From UBA5072 sp041737175 (GTDB taxonomy: Bacteria; Bacteroidota; Bacteroidia; Bacteroidales; UBA10428), in the NCBI GenBank assembly GCA_041737175.1, contig JBGSSF010000033.1, forward strand, positions 40,949 to 104,948: a DNA stretch of 64,000 nucleotides. Reading direction: 5' to 3'. Position 1 is the stretch's first letter, and each line of letters begins with the position of its first letter. Positions 34,157-42,487 of the stretch are shown one piece after another. Position numbers and translations under genes: made by a program. Below the pieces are notes generated by a model. It did no database searches. It saw only the letters and a list, made by a program, of their open reading frames with translations, and had not been told where the DNA came from.

Positions 34157-35776
34157 ATGAAAAACAAATTCCTGGCAGCATTCATCTTCTTCTCATCCGT
34201 TTTGATTTCCTGTGATAGGAATAATCAGGAATACCGGATCATTGATCCCGAAACCCTGAAGGACAAAATTGCCGGTGGTTGGGCCGGTAAAATGATCGGA
34301 GTAACCTATGGGGGGCCTACGGAATTCAGGGCCCAGGGCACCACCTATGAAGACACGATCCACTGGTCTCCTGCCAATATTGATGAAAGCTTATGGCAGG
34401 ATGACATTTACGTGCAGCTCACCTTTCTCATGACCATGGATCAGTATGGCCCGGATGCCCCGGCAAAGAAATACCAGGAGATGTTTGCCAAAGCGGGCTA
34501 TCCTTTATGGCACGCCAATGTCCAGGCCCGAAAGAATTATTATGACAGCATATTTCCGCCTCAGTCGGGAAATCCTCAATACAACCTCCATGCAGATGAT
34601 ATCGATTTTCAGATCGAATCGGATTACATTGGATTCATGTGTCCCGGAATGCCGAAGCAGGTCGTCAGCATCTGCGATAAGATAGGTCATATCATGAATT
34701 ACGGAGACGGACTCTATGGAGGAATCTTTGTGGCCGCCTTATATGCGGAAGCTTTCTTTGAATCCGACCTGAACAAGGTCATTGAGTATGCACTTTTATC
34801 GATACCGGCCGAAAGTGATTATGCGCGGATCATCCGCGATGTGGTCCTGCTTCACAAACAATACCCATCTGACTGGAGATCGGCCTGGAAAGAACTGGAA
34901 TCCAAATGGGGTGAGGAAGATATTTGCGGAGCCGGAAGCACTTTTAATATCGATGCCAAACTAAATGGAGCTTACATTGTAATGGGATTGATTTACGGTG
35001 AAGGCGATCCGCTAAAGACTCTTGAGATTTCCACCCGTTGCGGACAGGACTCGGACTGCAATCCATCCAATGCTATGGCAGTTCTTGGGGTAATCAAAGG
35101 TCTAAGCAATCTGCCCCCTGAAATGAAAAACGGAATATCGGCCATCGCGGATTCAGTTTTCATTAATACCACATATACTTTCAACAAAGCTGTGGAGAGC
35201 ACCTATTCTTATGCCCTTGCCTTCATTCAGGAAAATGGCGGGGAGGTGTCAGACAGGGAAATAAAAATTAAAAAGCAGGATCCCGATGCTCTACCCCTGG
35301 AAGTTTCATTTCCTGACCTGGTATTGGATCATAAAATTTCCGTCTTCGATGAGTCAACCTGGAAATTCAACGGGAACTGGGAGACCTTAAAAACCATTCC
35401 ATGGGGTTCAAAAGATCCTGTCAGTCAGTCGGTTTACTCCGGTAAGCCCGGCGACGAGGCTGAGCTCACCTTTACAGGTACCGGCATAACACTGATGGGG
35501 AACTGGACCAAAGACGGCGGGACTGCAGACATATATCTCGATGGTGAATTGAACAGGACAATTGATTCTTATTTCTTCCGGAGCAACCAGGAACACTATG
35601 ATATCAACCTGTGGCATGTCTTCGGGCTTGCTTCGGGGAATCACACGGTCAGGCTGAAAGTGAAAGGTGAAAAGCGGGCTGAATCGCAGGGAACAAGAAT
35701 TTATATCACCGAAGCACTCATTTTCAATACCGCACCGAAGAAAAGCAAGGATTATAAATTTTCCTTTGAAAAATAA
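34157..35776 (+). CDS. Lipoprotein ADP-ribosylglycohydrolase with C-terminal beta-sandwich
   Basis: 539 residues. Lipobox VLISC (Cys19). ADP-ribosylglycohydrolase fold about 30-360, with the metal ligands of the DraG/ARH family in WQDD (Asp82-Asp83) and GQDSDC (Asp298, Asp300; usually GxDxDT). A C-terminal domain (about 400-525) looks like a galactose-binding or carbohydrate-binding beta-sandwich (ELTFTGTGITLMGNW, ADIYLDGEL). Family members remove ADP-ribose from proteins or related N-glycosides; an exported version beside a nucleoside hydrolase, ribokinase and transporter suggests scavenging. The exact substrate is open. Confidence 0.85.
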   Translation: MKNKFLAAFIFFSSVLISCDRNNQEYRIIDPETLKDKIAGGWAGKMIGVTYGGPTEFRAQGTTYEDTIHWSPANIDESLWQDDIYVQLTFLMTMDQYGPDAPAKKYQEMFAKAGYPLWHANVQARKNYYDSIFPPQSGNPQYNLHADDIDFQIESDYIGFMCPGMPKQVVSICDKIGHIMNYGDGLYGGIFVAALYAEAFFESDLNKVIEYALLSIPAESDYARIIRDVVLLHKQYPSDWRSAWKELESKWGEEDICGAGSTFNIDAKLNGAYIVMGLIYGEGDPLKTLEISTRCGQDSDCNPSNAMAVLGVIKGLSNLPPEMKNGISAIADSVFINTTYTFNKAVESTYSYALAFIQENGGEVSDREIKIKKQDPDALPLEVSFPDLVLDHKISVFDESTWKFNGNWETLKTIPWGSKDPVSQSVYSGKPGDEAELTFTGTGITLMGNWTKDGGTADIYLDGELNRTIDSYFFRSNQEHYDINLWHVFGLASGNHTVRLKVKGEKRAESQGTRIYITEALIFNTAPKKSKDYKFSFEK

Positions 35777-35787
35777 TATTAAATACA

Positions 35788-36783
35788 ATGTACATCGTTG
35801 AATCGTATACAACTGCCGTTATCCTCACATTCATTACCATGTTGTGCTGGGGATCATGGGCCAACACCCAGAAAATTGCCAGGGGCTACCGTTTTGAACT
35901 TTTTTACTGGGATTATGTGCTGGGAATTCTGATTTTCTCATTGATACTTGGATTTACCCTAGGCAGTAATGGATCTGCAGGAATGAGCTTTATACAGAGC
36001 ATTTCGCAGGCTTCTGCTCCGAATATCGGGAATGCCATGCTGGGGGGTATCATTTTTAACCTGTCGAATATCCTCCTGGTTGCTGCCATAGCCGTTGCAG
36101 GCATGTCCATCGCTTTTCCCGTAGGTGTGGGTCTTTGCATGGTACTTGGCGTAATTATCAATTATATTGCAACGCCCAAGGGAGACGCTTTCACCTTGTT
36201 TGTCGGGGTAGCACTGGTTACCCTGGCCATTGTGCTGGATGCCCTGGCCTATCGTAAACTGACCAGCAGTCAGCATACCACACCGGCCAAAGGGATCATC
36301 CTATCCGTAATGGCAGGCTTTCTGATGGCATGGTTCTTTCGTTTTGTGGCAAGTTCCATTGCCACTGATCCGGTAATTCCGGAAGCGGGGAAGCTCACTC
36401 CCTATTCGGCTTTCTTTTTCTTTGTCATTGGCATCGTGCTTAGCAATCTGCTGTTCAATACTTTTTTAATGAAAAAACCCATTACCGGTGAACCGGTTAC
36501 TTTCGGGCAGTATTTCAGGGAAGGACCCAAGGGACACCTGGCTGGGATTCTCGGAGGTATGATCTGGGCGCTTGGAACAGCTCTGAGTCTTATAGCAGCC
36601 GGGAAGGCAGGGTATGCAATATCTTTCGGACTGGGGCAGGGAGCAACGCTCATCGGTGCGTTGTGGGGTGTTTTCATCTGGAAGGAATTCAAGGCGGCAC
36701 CCAAAGGCACGAATATTCTGCTTGCCCTGATGTTCCTTTTATTTGTCGCAGGCCTGGGATTAATCATTATTGCCGGAATCTGA
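35788..36783 (+). CDS. GRP-family (ribose/glucose uptake-like) sugar transporter
   Basis: 331 residues, ten hydrophobic segments, drug/metabolite transporter superfamily. ITMLCWGSWANTQKI at the first helix, WDYVLG, and FPVGVGLCMVLGVIINYI are typical of the glucose/ribose porter and RhaT-like group in Bacteroidota. Located 11 bp after the ADP-ribosylglycohydrolase gene and in one run with ribokinase and nucleoside hydrolase, so ribose is the likely substrate (inference from context). Confidence 0.82.
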   Translation: MYIVESYTTAVILTFITMLCWGSWANTQKIARGYRFELFYWDYVLGILIFSLILGFTLGSNGSAGMSFIQSISQASAPNIGNAMLGGIIFNLSNILLVAAIAVAGMSIAFPVGVGLCMVLGVIINYIATPKGDAFTLFVGVALVTLAIVLDALAYRKLTSSQHTTPAKGIILSVMAGFLMAWFFRFVASSIATDPVIPEAGKLTPYSAFFFFVIGIVLSNLLFNTFLMKKPITGEPVTFGQYFREGPKGHLAGILGGMIWALGTALSLIAAGKAGYAISFGLGQGATLIGALWGVFIWKEFKAAPKGTNILLALMFLLFVAGLGLIIIAGI

Positions 36784-36820
36784 AGTAAATTAACTTATCC
36801 AATATTTTATGAGGTACACT

Positions 36821-37555
36821 ATGAAAAAGATAAAAAATCTTTCGGTTTGGATCACTTGTTTGTGTTTTGCTTGTTTAATTCAGAATTATTCCTGCACAGG
36901 CAAATCCGGAACCACATCAGTTAAGGGTGAAGAATTACAGTCGGTCGCACCTGACACGGCATGGCATGAACTTTTTAACGGAACGGATCTCACGGGATGG
37001 CAACATGTAGGAGATGGTTTTATGACCGTAGAGGATGGGATCATCCAGACACACGGTGGTATGGGATTGCTTTACTGGACGGGAGGCAAGATCGGCAACT
37101 GCATTTTACATGTGGAGTGGAGAATGGAAAAGGAAAACAGCAATTCCGGGGTATTCGTCAGAATCCCTGTTGAACCCAAAGAGGCCTGGATGCCGGTATT
37201 TTATGGCCACGAGATACAGGTGGACAACCACCCGGAACTTTCGGGTGAGGATGAATACCATGCCACCGGTCAGATCTATGCCATGACAAAACCCCTTGCG
37301 CAGGCATGGAAACCAGGACCGGAATGGAATACCTTTGACATTACCCTCGATGGTCCCCGGACCATTGTTAACCTCAATGGTGTGAAAGTTACCGATTATA
37401 CCGACGGTGATCCCATACCGGAACGCAAATTTGATTTTGAGCCATTTCCCGGACCCAGGCCCGATTCAGGCTATTTCGGGTTACAGAACCACGGTGAGCA
37501 TGATGTGGTTTTTTACAGAAAAGTGGCCCTGAAAAAACTGCCTCCAAAAATTTAA
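36821..37555 (+). CDS. DUF1080 lipoprotein (3-keto-glycoside hydrolase family)
   Basis: 244 residues from ATG 36821 (MKKIKNLSVW); ATG 36809 is also possible. A lipoprotein-like signal ends at NYSC. The rest is one DUF1080 concanavalin-like domain: WHELFNGTDLTGWQ, GMGLLYW, HVEWRMEKENSNSGVFVR, YGHEIQVDN, and GYFGLQNHG. Characterised members hydrolyse 3-keto-disaccharides or other 3-keto-glycosides. Two Tat-exported Gfo/Idh/MocA oxidoreductases next door could make the 3-keto substrate. It follows the sugar transporter by 37 bp, so transcription may run on from the ribose operon. Confidence 0.87.
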   Translation: MKKIKNLSVWITCLCFACLIQNYSCTGKSGTTSVKGEELQSVAPDTAWHELFNGTDLTGWQHVGDGFMTVEDGIIQTHGGMGLLYWTGGKIGNCILHVEWRMEKENSNSGVFVRIPVEPKEAWMPVFYGHEIQVDNHPELSGEDEYHATGQIYAMTKPLAQAWKPGPEWNTFDITLDGPRTIVNLNGVKVTDYTDGDPIPERKFDFEPFPGPRPDSGYFGLQNHGEHDVVFYRKVALKKLPPKI

Positions 37556-37580
37556 ATCCACCTCATTAAACATTTTGATT

Positions 37581-38927
37581 ATGAAAAAAGAATTATCACG
37601 CCGGAAGTTTTTGCAAACAAGCGCCCTGGCCACAGGAGGTCTGGTGACGGCAAACACCATACGGCTTGAAGCAAGCCCTCTTTTGAAAGCCAGAAAAGTA
37701 GCGCCTGGCGATCAACTTCGCTTTGGCATCATAGGCATTGGCATGCAGGGATCGGGACTGTTATCCGGGGCCCTTTCCATCCCCGGTGTTGAATGTGCAG
37801 GAGCCGCCGACCTGTATGACGGACGGCACACCCTTGCCAAAGAAATTACCGGCAATCCTGATCTTTTTACAACGCGTCGTTACCAGGATCTGCTCGAACG
37901 GAAGGATATCGACTGCATAATTGCTGCGGTACCCGACCACTGGCATAAAAAGGTGGTTGTAGATGCCTGCAATGCCGGCAAGGATATTTATTGTGAAAAG
38001 CCCATGTCGCATAGTATTGCGGATGGTTTTGAAATGGTAGAGGCCGCAAACCGGAATAACCGTATTGTACAGATAGGATCACAGCGGACCAGCTCTGCTA
38101 TCTGCGCAAAATCCCGCGAACTTTATGCATCAGGCGTCATCGGCGAAATTGAACATGTCGAGCTTTCCCTGGGCCGGAACGATCCCACCGGGGCATGGCA
38201 GTATCCGCCGCCAACAGATCTTTCTCCTGCCAACCTCGACTGGAGTACCTGGCTGGGAACCGCCCCTAAAATCGCGTTCAATCCTCTGCATTTTGCCCGG
38301 TGGCGCTGCTGGAAGGAATACGGTACCGGAGTCGGCGGTGACCTGATGGTGCACCTGATCAGCGGAATGCTGTATACCCTGGGATGGAATGAGATTCCCA
38401 GGTCGGCACAGTCACTCGGTGGCATTTTCCGCTGGAAGGACGGCCGCAATATGCCCGATCTGCACCTGGTGCTTTTCGATTTCCATGGTGTACCGGTTTA
38501 TGTGCGGTTAGGCCTGGGAACCGAATCACCCGAGCTGGCCCGTTTTTATGGTCCAAAGGGGACCCTCGACCTTCAGGGATCCTTAATACAGCTATCGCCG
38601 CAGCCCGGAATAGATACGTACCCCAGTTATTATGCCTCCGGATTTCCCCGGGCAATGCAGGGAGAATACTATAACAGGTGGAAAGAGGAAAATGCACCCC
38701 GGCCAGGCAAGGAACCCTTATCCGATAAGACAAGCTGGAGCGGACATGATTATGACGACATGGTCCCGCACCTGATCAATTTCTTCGAAGCGGTAAAATC
38801 ACGCAAACCTGTGGCACAGGACGCCGTTTTCGGCAATCATGCCGCCATTGCCTGTCACATGGCCAACGAATCGTATTTCCGGCATAAACAGGTGATTTGG
38901 GATGAGAAAACAAAAACGGTGGTATAA
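37581..38927 (+). CDS. Tat-exported Gfo/Idh/MocA oxidoreductase
   Basis: 448 residues from ATG 37581 (an in-frame TTG is at 37575). Twin-arginine signal LSRRKFLQTSALATGG, nucleotide turn IGIGMQGSG, PDHWH, EKP near residue 139, and YGTGVGGDLMVHLISGM in the C-terminal domain. A periplasmic NAD(P)-dependent sugar oxidoreductase; its position 25 bp after the DUF1080 gene suggests 3-oxidation of a glycoside followed by cleavage. Close in sequence to the convergent gene at 38971-40362, with which it shares RRKF-type start and domain order. Confidence 0.87.
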   Translation: MKKELSRRKFLQTSALATGGLVTANTIRLEASPLLKARKVAPGDQLRFGIIGIGMQGSGLLSGALSIPGVECAGAADLYDGRHTLAKEITGNPDLFTTRRYQDLLERKDIDCIIAAVPDHWHKKVVVDACNAGKDIYCEKPMSHSIADGFEMVEAANRNNRIVQIGSQRTSSAICAKSRELYASGVIGEIEHVELSLGRNDPTGAWQYPPPTDLSPANLDWSTWLGTAPKIAFNPLHFARWRCWKEYGTGVGGDLMVHLISGMLYTLGWNEIPRSAQSLGGIFRWKDGRNMPDLHLVLFDFHGVPVYVRLGLGTESPELARFYGPKGTLDLQGSLIQLSPQPGIDTYPSYYASGFPRAMQGEYYNRWKEENAPRPGKEPLSDKTSWSGHDYDDMVPHLINFFEAVKSRKPVAQDAVFGNHAAIACHMANESYFRHKQVIWDEKTKTVV

Positions 38928-38933
38928 ATAGAT

Positions 38934-38962
38934 GTAGAGACGGGTTTCAAACCCGTCTCTAC
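38934..38962. repeat. Perfect 29-bp hairpin repeat, copy 1
   Basis: GTAGAGACGGGTTT and its complement AAACCCGTCTCTAC meet around a single C. It lies between two convergent genes, where it can serve as a bidirectional terminator-like hairpin. A second copy with one compensated pair (A-T for G-C, mirrored) is at 53708-53736. Confidence 0.75.
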
Positions 38963-38970
38963 ATTTTAAT

Positions 38971-40362
38971 TTAAACCACTTTCATATTCACCGGATCCCA
39001 GTTGATGATCTTCTTCTGGAAATAACTGTCATTGCAGGCCAGTGTGGGAGCCGCCGCCCTGAAGGCAAATTCAGGACCTTCCACCAGGGGCAGGTTGTTG
39101 CGAACGCCATCGAAGAAATTTCTGAAATGTTCCACGTGCTCGTCATATTCTTCCGGCGCTACGTAAGTAACACCCGGGACTTCCGGCCTTTTCCGGTCTT
39201 CCGCCGTATACTTGAGATCATACTGTTTCATGAGCTCATCCTGCATGGCTTGCGGATAGGAGTAAATGGCGTCCCAACCGCCGATTCCCGGGGCTTTCGA
39301 CATGATACTGTGGGTCAGGCTGAAGCCATTATCAAGCATCTCCAGCGCGCCTTCACTCCCGATAAAACGGGTCACACCCTTTTCACCCAGTCCGCTGACG
39401 AAATTCACCCTTAACATTACCTGGAAAGCAGGATGTTCTTTCGATTCAGGGTACTGCATAACAGCGGTCATCACATCCGGCACATCACGGCCGTCTTTCC
39501 AATAGCAAAGCTGTCCGGATGCAAAGATGGTCTTTGGTCCGAGTGAGTCGGTTACCAGGTGAATGCCGGATAACAAATGAACAAACAGGTCACCGGCGAC
39601 ACCGGTACCGAAATCGCTGTAATTTCTCCACCAGAAGAACTTTTTCGGATCATAGGGCATTTTTGCCATGCCTTCGATGTAGCGATCCCAGTCAACAGTC
39701 TGCGGAGATCCGTCAGTGGGCATGGTATACTCCCAGGCGCCGAGGGCATCCTGCCTGTCGAATGAGGCTTCAATGCAGTTCAGCTGACCAATGGCCCCGC
39801 TCTTATACAATTCTTTGGCTTTTGCATAAACAATGCTGCTGACCCGCTGACTACCCACCTGCATGGGTTTATTGGTCTTTTTCTGCGCAGCGATCACAGG
39901 AAGTCCGTCACTGATTTTCTGCACGACCGGTTTTTCACAATACACTGCCTTACCGCTGTTCATGGCATCAATGGAAATCCGTGCATGCCAGTTATCGCTG
40001 GTGGCAATAATGACAGCATCAATGTCCTTGCGCTGCAAAATCTCGCGGTAATCACGGTTAGTGAAGATACTGTCTCCATACTTTTCTTTGGCGCGGGTCA
40101 GTCTGCCGGTATACAGATCACACACGGCAGCAAGCTCAACGCCGGGTATTTTGAGCGCCGAGTCGGTGTCAGCATGGCCCATGATCCCCATGCCAATGGT
40201 GGCTACGCGGATCTTATCGTTGGAACTGATCCTAGGATTATAGGGAATTTCCCTCTTCTCATTGCCTTCCGAAGCAAATGACTTCAGTGAGCCTGCAGCG
40301 ATCAGTAAGGATGTGCCTCCCAATTGCCGGATGAATCTTCTGCGTGATGGTTTGACTTTCAT
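38971..40362 (-). CDS. Tat-exported Gfo/Idh/MocA oxidoreductase
   Basis: 463 residues. Signal SRRRFIRQLGG, nucleotide turn IGMGIMGHAD, TSDNWHA (the more common PDHWH is replaced by SDNWH), EKP in YCEKPVVQK, and DFGTGVAGDLFVHLLSG in the C-terminal domain. Predicted periplasmic sugar oxidoreductase. It converges with the other Gfo/Idh/MocA gene, 43 bp away across a hairpin repeat, so it is under separate control. Confidence 0.87.
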   Translation of the reverse strand: MKVKPSRRRFIRQLGGTSLLIAAGSLKSFASEGNEKREIPYNPRISSNDKIRVATIGMGIMGHADTDSALKIPGVELAAVCDLYTGRLTRAKEKYGDSIFTNRDYREILQRKDIDAVIIATSDNWHARISIDAMNSGKAVYCEKPVVQKISDGLPVIAAQKKTNKPMQVGSQRVSSIVYAKAKELYKSGAIGQLNCIEASFDRQDALGAWEYTMPTDGSPQTVDWDRYIEGMAKMPYDPKKFFWWRNYSDFGTGVAGDLFVHLLSGIHLVTDSLGPKTIFASGQLCYWKDGRDVPDVMTAVMQYPESKEHPAFQVMLRVNFVSGLGEKGVTRFIGSEGALEMLDNGFSLTHSIMSKAPGIGGWDAIYSYPQAMQDELMKQYDLKYTAEDRKRPEVPGVTYVAPEEYDEHVEHFRNFFDGVRNNLPLVEGPEFAFRAAAPTLACNDSYFQKKIINWDPVNMKVV

Positions 40363-40504
40363 ATGAATGGTTTTTTATGTATGGAAAGCGTATTAATTGT
40401 TATCTTTAACAAGTTCAAATACTCTATAAAATTATAATTTTCGCAACAATTCAGTCTATTTAAGAAGTAAAAAGTAAGTCATTGAATAAACTGACAGTTT
40501 TTGC

Positions 40505-41866
40505 ATGGAACTTTATCTGATCATTGCTGCGCTCTTACTTTTGTTGGTGAACCTGATCTTTCAGTTGCTTTCACCTCCGGGGAAAATACTGACCGGCCTT
40601 TCGGCGCGGCTCGACCAAACCGATAAAAACACTGACAGGGTTGAGAATACGGTGAGGGAAGAAGTGAAAACAAATCGCCAGGAGCTCTCGGGAACACTCA
40701 GCAGTTTTCAATCCTCATTTCTTGAAACCCAGAATATCACTTCGAAATCACAACTCGATCAGCTAAAAGCCATTTCTGATTCAAACCGTGAGGAACTAAC
40801 CCGTGTGCTTAAGGAATTTCAGACGTCATTCGACCGGAATGTGGAATCCTTTAATACCCTTCAGAGAGAAAAATTCGGACAGCTCGAGATCAAGCAGCAG
40901 GAGCTGATACAGAACACGGAAAAGAAACTCGAGCAGATGCGTGAAACCGTGGACGAAAAACTGCAAAAGACCCTGAATGAAAGGCTCGGGCAGTCCTTTG
41001 AACTGGTAAGCCGTCAGCTGGAGAGCGTGCAAAAAGGGCTGGGGGAAATGCAAAATCTGGCCCAGGATGTCGGTGGACTGAAGAAGGTGCTGAGCAACGT
41101 GAAAATGCGGGGAGGCCTGGGTGAGGTGCGTCTTGAAATGTTGCTGGAACAGATCCTTGCCCCTGAGCAATATGAAGCCAACGTGAAAACCAAAAAGGGA
41201 TCCTCAGACAGGGTTGAATTTGCCATTAAGCTGCCGGGCAGGGATGAAGAAAGAGGTGTTGTTTACCTTCCTGTTGATGCCAAATTCCCGCAGGAAGCCT
41301 ATCACCATCTCACCGAGGCTTATGATAACGGTGATGCGGATGCCATAGAGGCTTCCTCCCGAAACCTGGAGGCGATCATCAAAAAGATGGCCCGTGATAT
41401 CCAGGAAAAGTATATTGATCCTCCCAATACCACAGATTTCGGTATCATGTTCCTCCCTTTCGAAGGCGTTTTCGCTGAGGTCATCAGGCGTTCCGAGCTG
41501 ATTGAACAATTACAGCGTGATTTCAGGATTATGGTAACCGGTCCGACTACCCTGGCGGCCATCCTGAACAGTCTGCAAATGGGATTCAAAACCCTTGCGA
41601 TCCAGCAAAGAAGCAGTGAAGTATGGAAGGTGCTGGGCGCTATTAAAACCGAATTCGGAAAATTTGGCGGCATGCTGGAGAAAGCGCAGAAAAACCTGCA
41701 TACCGCAACCAACCAGTTGGATGAACTGGTGGGCAAAAGAACAAAGGCTATTCAGCGACGGCTGAGGGATGTGGAATCTTTACCCCAGGTTGAAGCCGCT
41801 CAGTATCTGCCTGAAATGACAGATGCGGAGGACGATATCGAAGAGGATCAGCCCGATGAAAGCTGA
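40505..41866 (+). CDS. rmuC: RmuC-family DNA recombination protein
   Basis: 453 residues: an N-terminal membrane-like helix (2-20), a long coiled coil (about 35-190), and the RmuC nuclease-like domain (about 195-410) with RGGLGEVRLEMLLEQILAPEQYE, LPVDAKFPQEAY, DFGIMFLPFEGVFAEV and VTGPTTLAAILNSLQMGF. RmuC limits recombination at inverted repeats in E. coli, worth noting in a region this rich in hairpins. gmhA follows after 36 bp. Confidence 0.93.
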   Translation: MELYLIIAALLLLLVNLIFQLLSPPGKILTGLSARLDQTDKNTDRVENTVREEVKTNRQELSGTLSSFQSSFLETQNITSKSQLDQLKAISDSNREELTRVLKEFQTSFDRNVESFNTLQREKFGQLEIKQQELIQNTEKKLEQMRETVDEKLQKTLNERLGQSFELVSRQLESVQKGLGEMQNLAQDVGGLKKVLSNVKMRGGLGEVRLEMLLEQILAPEQYEANVKTKKGSSDRVEFAIKLPGRDEERGVVYLPVDAKFPQEAYHHLTEAYDNGDADAIEASSRNLEAIIKKMARDIQEKYIDPPNTTDFGIMFLPFEGVFAEVIRRSELIEQLQRDFRIMVTGPTTLAAILNSLQMGFKTLAIQQRSSEVWKVLGAIKTEFGKFGGMLEKAQKNLHTATNQLDELVGKRTKAIQRRLRDVESLPQVEAAQYLPEMTDAEDDIEEDQPDES

Positions 41867-41902
41867 CCTGCCGGGCATTAATTTATTGCTAATTGGAATA
41901 CA

Positions 41903-42469
41903 ATGAACAGCATCAAACAGGAGTTCATAGAGGCTCAATCTGTACTGGACGCATTTCTGTCCGATGACGCCAACTTTGCAGGAATAGAACTTGCGGGATC
42001 TATCATGGTTGATTCCCTGAAAACAGGACATAAGCTCATTTCCTGCGGCAATGGAGGATCCATGTGCGATGCCATGCATTTTGCGGAAGAATTGTCAGGA
42101 TTATACCGCAACCAGCGAAAAGCGCTGGCTGCTCTTTCCATCTCTGACCCTTCACACATTACCTGTGCGGGAAATGATTTTGGATTCGATCATGTCTTTT
42201 CGCGCTATGTTGAAGCAGTGGGACAGCAACACGATGTCCTGCTGGCCATCAGTACCAGCGGCAACTCGGCCAACGTAATACATGCAGCTGAGACTGCTAA
42301 ATCGAAGGGTATGAAAGTAATCGGACTTACAGGAAAAGACGGAGGCAGACTTTCCGGGTTATGCGACGTAGAAATCAGGGCTCCCCATACGAAATTTTCA
42401 GACCGGACACAGGAAATTCACATCAAGATCATTCATGCGCTGATTCATTATATTGAGCTGAATACCTGA
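41903..42469 (+). CDS. gmhA: Phosphoheptose isomerase
   Basis: 188 residues, full-length SIS-domain protein of the GmhA group: SCGNGGSMCDAMHFAEELSG, the HITCAGNDFGFDHVFSRYVE region and LLAISTSGNSANVI. Converts sedoheptulose-7-phosphate to glycero-manno-heptose-7-phosphate for lipopolysaccharide core synthesis. No other heptose genes are nearby. Sandwiched between rmuC and a DUF5723 gene on the same strand (36 and 18 bp), so probably cotranscribed. Confidence 0.92.
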   Translation: MNSIKQEFIEAQSVLDAFLSDDANFAGIELAGSIMVDSLKTGHKLISCGNGGSMCDAMHFAEELSGLYRNQRKALAALSISDPSHITCAGNDFGFDHVFSRYVEAVGQQHDVLLAISTSGNSANVIHAAETAKSKGMKVIGLTGKDGGRLSGLCDVEIRAPHTKFSDRTQEIHIKIIHALIHYIELNT

Positions 42470-42487
42470 CCTTCCATACTTACATAC

